Below, piece by piece: positions 24,993-27,346 of a stretch of DNA of 27,346 nucleotides. Below the pieces are notes generated by a model. It was not told the origin of the DNA. It did not search any database and saw only the letters and a program-made list of their open reading frames with translations. The DNA comes from DASPWV01 sp046727855 (GTDB lineage: Bacteria; Acidobacteriota; Vicinamibacteria; Vicinamibacterales; UBA2999): positions 1 to 27,346 of the forward strand of contig JBKPDL010000182.1 of NCBI GenBank assembly GCA_046727855.1. Direction: 5' to 3'. The position numbers and the translations under genes are program-made. Numbering within the stretch: position 1 is the first letter of the stretch; each line of letters starts with the position of its first letter.

Positions 24993-24998
24993 TACAAT
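24993..24998 (+). promoter_or_regulatory. Candidate -10 box upstream of glucokinase
   Basis: TACAAT followed by five bases and an ATG at 25004, the same leaderless geometry as at 86-91. That ATG opens a 13-codon frame (25004-25045), not the glucokinase itself, which begins 123 bases further on. It could provide glucokinase transcription. No -35 box was found. Confidence 0.3.
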
Positions 24999-25120
24999 CG
25001 TGGATGGAAAACCGGCGGACCTGCCTTCGGACCTGTGGATTATAGGTCGCGCAGGCGAGCGGACAGGCCGCGCTTCGTCATGAGAAAGGCCCTGGCGGTC
25101 GCGCCGCTCCCGAGCTCACG

Positions 25121-26095
25121 ATGATTCTCGCAGGCGATATCGGCGGCACAAAGACGCTCCTCGGTCTGTTCCAACCCGATCGCGTGAGGCCGGCGCGGCT
25201 TCACGTCAACACGTTCCAGACGCTCGATTATCCGGATCTTCCCTCGATGATCGAGGCATTTCTCTCGACGCACGGCAATCCGCCACAAATCGACAGCGCC
25301 ATGTTCGGCGTCGCCGGTCCAGTCATCAATCAGGCGGCCGAGATGACCAACGTGCCCTGGCGGGTTGATGCCGCCGAGCTGCAGCGCGCGTTCAATTTCC
25401 GCAACGTGCGCCTGTTGAACGACCTCGAAGCCATGGCCTATAGCGTTCCAGTGCTCAACCCAAGTGAACTGCGTCAACTCCAGGCCGGCGATCGCGACGC
25501 CGAAGGCAACATCGCGCTGATCGCCGCAGGAACCGGGCTCGGAACATCGCTCCTTCATTGGGTCGACCGACGCTACATTCCAGTGGCTTCCGAAGGCGGC
25601 CACATCGACTTTGCCGCTCGAACCGATCGCGAGATGGAGCTCGTCGCGTATCTGACCAAGCGTTACGGGCGCGCGGAGATCGAGCACGTCTTATCGGGCC
25701 CAGGCCTCCTGAATCTGTCGGATTTCACACACGGCGATCGCCGGTGCGCGGCGCTCGAAGGAGACCACGAAGCTCCAGATGCGCCTGCCGCGCTGACGCG
25801 ATCGGCGCTGGCACGCGAGTGTTCATGCTGCATCGAGGCACTGGACCTGTTCGTCGCCGCTTACGGCGCTGTTGCGGGAAATTTTGCGCTCACTGCGGTG
25901 ACGCGTGGTGGCGTTTTCATCGGTGGCGGGATTGCGCCGCGAATCCTTCCCGCCCTCGAACGTGGCCCGTTCCTCGAAGCGTTCAATGCGAAGGAACCGA
26001 TGCGGCCGCTGCTCGAAGCGATGCCGGTGTATGTGATTCTGAACCGGGATGCCGGGCTTCTCGGTGCGGCGGTTTACGCAACTCGATTGAGCTAG
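25121..26095 (+). CDS. glk: Glucokinase (Glk family)
   Basis: 324 residues. Phosphorylates glucose to glucose-6-phosphate with ATP. The actin-like ATPase motifs are visible: LAGDIGGTKTLLGLF at the N-terminus, GVAGPVINQ, TNVPWRVD, RLLNDLEAMAYSV (catalytic Asp in NDLEA), AAGTGLGTSLL, SEGGHIDFA (sugar-binding Glu-Gly-Gly-His), LSGPGLLNL and GGVFIGGGIAPRI. Length matches bacterial Glk (about 320), and the pattern is Glk rather than ROK, lacking the ROK zinc-binding CXCGXXGC motif. No clear Shine-Dalgarno precedes the ATG at 25121. Its stop TAG shares the CTAG palindrome with the stop of the convergent kinase fragment. Confidence 0.9.
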   Translation: MILAGDIGGTKTLLGLFQPDRVRPARLHVNTFQTLDYPDLPSMIEAFLSTHGNPPQIDSAMFGVAGPVINQAAEMTNVPWRVDAAELQRAFNFRNVRLLNDLEAMAYSVPVLNPSELRQLQAGDRDAEGNIALIAAGTGLGTSLLHWVDRRYIPVASEGGHIDFAARTDREMELVAYLTKRYGRAEIEHVLSGPGLLNLSDFTHGDRRCAALEGDHEAPDAPAALTRSALARECSCCIEALDLFVAAYGAVAGNFALTAVTRGGVFIGGGIAPRILPALERGPFLEAFNAKEPMRPLLEAMPVYVILNRDAGLLGAAVYATRLS

Positions 26096-26445
26096 AGAAT
26101 CTGCACCGCTTTCGCCGGCGGCATGGCGCCGCCAAGTTCCAGCTCTTCGCGCAGGCTCGGCCCGCTGAGAAGTTCCATCACGAGGTACGGATGTCCCGTG
26201 GAGTCGACGTTGAAATCGAGAATGGAAACGATGTTGGGGTGACGCAGCCGCGCGCACGCACGGCTTTCGCGCAGGAACCGCTCGCGCTGTTCGAGCGCGG
26301 CTTCGGGCGAGGGATGCATCACCTTGATCGCCACCTCGTCGCCGAGCATCTGCCGGCGCGCACGATACACCTGTCCCATGCCGCCTGCGCCAAGCGGCCC
26401 GACGATTTGGTAACGGCCGTCGATGATGGTGCCGGGTGCGATCAC
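26092..26445 (-). CDS. Truncated Ser/Thr protein kinase, N-lobe only
   Basis: 117 residues from a GTG at 26445. It begins like a bacterial Hanks-type kinase: GRYQIVGPLGAGGMGQVYRA (glycine loop), VAIKVM (ATP-binding Lys), FLRESRACARLRHPNIV (helix C Glu) and YLVMELLSGPSL (hinge). It ends at a TAG after PPAKAVQIL. The catalytic HRD, DFG and APE motifs of the C-lobe are missing. The sequence beyond is the end of glk on the other strand, so this is a real truncation in this assembly, not a frameshift. It cannot be an active kinase as it stands; a pseudogene remnant or an ATP-binding decoy is possible. Its start overlaps the oxidoreductase stop (GTGTGA arrangement). Confidence 0.7.
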   Translation of the reverse strand: MIAPGTIIDGRYQIVGPLGAGGMGQVYRARRQMLGDEVAIKVMHPSPEAALEQRERFLRESRACARLRHPNIVSILDFNVDSTGHPYLVMELLSGPSLREELELGGAMPPAKAVQIL

Positions 26446-27346
26446 ACGTGTGCCAGCTCGCCTTCAGCGCGGTCGAGCAGATGCTCGAACCAGAGATTCG
26501 AGATCTTTTCCTGCACTGAATTCTGCCGCAAACGTGCATGGAGGTTCGCGAAGTCGACGCGGTCGAGATCCTGATCCTGGTTGTAGCAGGAGAAGATGAA
26601 TTCTTCGCGTCCGGTTTCCGGATCGACGTGACGCTGGAGGCACTGCGCGCACACTTCCTTCATCATGCACTGCATCGGCGAGTTGATGCTGCCGATCCCG
26701 ACGTGCCGCGGATTGAGATAGGGCGCCAGCACTCCATGGCGTGCGAGCCGCACGGCGTTCATCATGCTATCGGAGCCGATGGCAATAAGACGCGTGACGT
26801 CACCGAGCGCCACCATCTGCGGCGCCGCTTTTCCTTCCGCGTAGGCCACCATCGCCTCGACGATGTTGCCGCGCACGTGGGCATCCTGGGGGCGGTGTGG
26901 ATCGATGTCCTCGCCCATATCGGTCGCCCAAATCACCTGATCGGTTGACGCCTCGATCTACTCCCGCTTGAACAGGTCGGCGCCGTTCCTGTAGCCGGCA
27001 AAGTACAACACTTTATTGCCGTTGGCTTTAAGAGCCCTGGCGATTGAAAAGAGCACGGCGTTCCCGAGTCCACCGCCCGCCAGCATCACGCTGGTGGCCT
27101 TGGGAATCTCGGTCGGTGTCCCCGTAGGACCCATGACGACTACCGGTTCGCCGGGTCTGAGATACGCGCACAGCCGGCTCGATACGCCCATTTCGAGCGT
27201 GATCAACGAAAGCAGTCCGTTCTCGCGATCAACCCAGGCACCGGTTAGCGCGATTCCCTCCATCATCAACGATGCCAGGTGATTGTCCGTGCGGACGTGC
27301 GGACTCAGTCGCTCGAAATTCTGCAGCCGGTAGAACTGTCCTGGAT
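26442..27346 (-). pseudogene. FAD/NAD(P)-binding oxidoreductase with C-terminal [2Fe-2S] site, interrupted by an in-frame TAG
   Basis: The minus strand is open from the window edge (PGQFYRLQNFERLS, a ferredoxin-reductase-type flavin motif), through YLRPGEPVVVMGPTGTPTEI and LAGGGLGNAVLFSIARAL (nucleotide binding), to FAGYRNGADLFKRE, where a TAG stands at 26960-26958. The same frame then resumes (IEASTDQVIWATDMGED) through IAIGSDSMMNAV, PYLNP, the cysteine cluster QCMMKEVCAQC and FSCYNQDQDLD, to a TGA at 26442. The C-x4-C-x2-C...C pattern resembles the [2Fe-2S] domain of dihydroorotate dehydrogenase electron-transfer (PyrK-like) or NADH:ferredoxin-type subunits. Both halves keep good coding character and one frame. 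The upstream part has no C-terminal Fe-S site, and the downstream part could restart at the GTG at 26936. The 5' end lies outside the window. Confidence 0.72.
26958..26960 (-). other. In-frame TAG splitting the oxidoreductase
   Basis: On the minus strand codons read AAG CGG GAG TAG ATC GAG GCG, i.e. KRE-stop-IEA. A single base change from GAG would restore a Glu. There is no shift of frame across it. Confidence 0.8.

Noticed and set aside
25080..25124. 14-codon frame (MRKALAVAPLPSSR) overlapping the glk ATG
   Set aside because: No Shine-Dalgarno or -10 box fits, and such short frames are expected by chance in GC-rich DNA.

Overview
The window is GC-rich bacterial chromosome with densely packed housekeeping and metabolic genes on both strands and many start/stop overlaps of the ATGA or TGATG type. 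No phage, plasmid, CRISPR, rRNA or tRNA signal was seen. Several features suggest a free-living Acidobacteriota member, perhaps of the Vicinamibacteria type: secreted M28 peptidase and gamma-glutamyltransferase-like proteins, TolB/tricorn propellers, DUF2255 and DUF2277 proteins, a BRCT/TPR protein, and a transketolase resembling the animal enzyme. This placement is inferred from family content and is only moderately secure.

Layout. 1-5006 (minus strand): the start of a secreted protein, a 965-aa tricorn-propeller/gamma-glutamyltransferase fusion, and an animal-type transketolase. A palindromic -10 box at 5037-5044 divides transketolase from a five-gene plus-strand operon (5051-9089): DUF4149 membrane protein, free-methionine-sulfoxide-reductase-like GAF protein, NAD-type isocitrate dehydrogenase, PlsB-like acyltransferase and proline dehydrogenase. 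An M20 deacylase converges on it (9094-10227).

10231-13578 is bracketed by inverted copies of a modular hairpin repeat. A 96-bp unit A is identical in both copies and a 56-bp unit D matches at 51 of 56 positions. Two further hairpin units (B and C) sit between A and D in the left copy only. Inside lie a membrane-anchored protein of unknown function, a BON-like lipoprotein, a DUF2255 protein and a CCA-adding tRNA nucleotidyltransferase.

13575-18587 (minus strand) is a probable four-gene operon read from the right: a DisA_N/DAC-like protein with an altered RHR motif, an atypical NAD(P)-binding epimerase-like protein, an M28 lipoprotein peptidase and a threonine dehydratase-like enzyme. Eight bases away, and divergent from it, is an 845-aa fusion of acyl-AMP ligase, acyl carrier protein and PlsC acyltransferase. 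It is followed by infA, a DEAD-box helicase and a coupled small Cys-rich protein. 23178-24990 carries DUF2277, a small unknown protein and a BRCT-MerR-TPR fusion.

The right end has glucokinase, a kinase fragment holding only the N-lobe, and a flavin/[2Fe-2S] oxidoreductase interrupted by one in-frame TAG codon. The two damaged minus-strand genes overlap each other, which suggests local decay. The points most worth a second look are the DAC-like operon, the modular repeats, the three unusual fusions (tricorn-GGT, AMP ligase-ACP-PlsC, BRCT-MerR-TPR), and a recurring -10 box placed 5-6 nt before start codons, which points to leaderless mRNAs.
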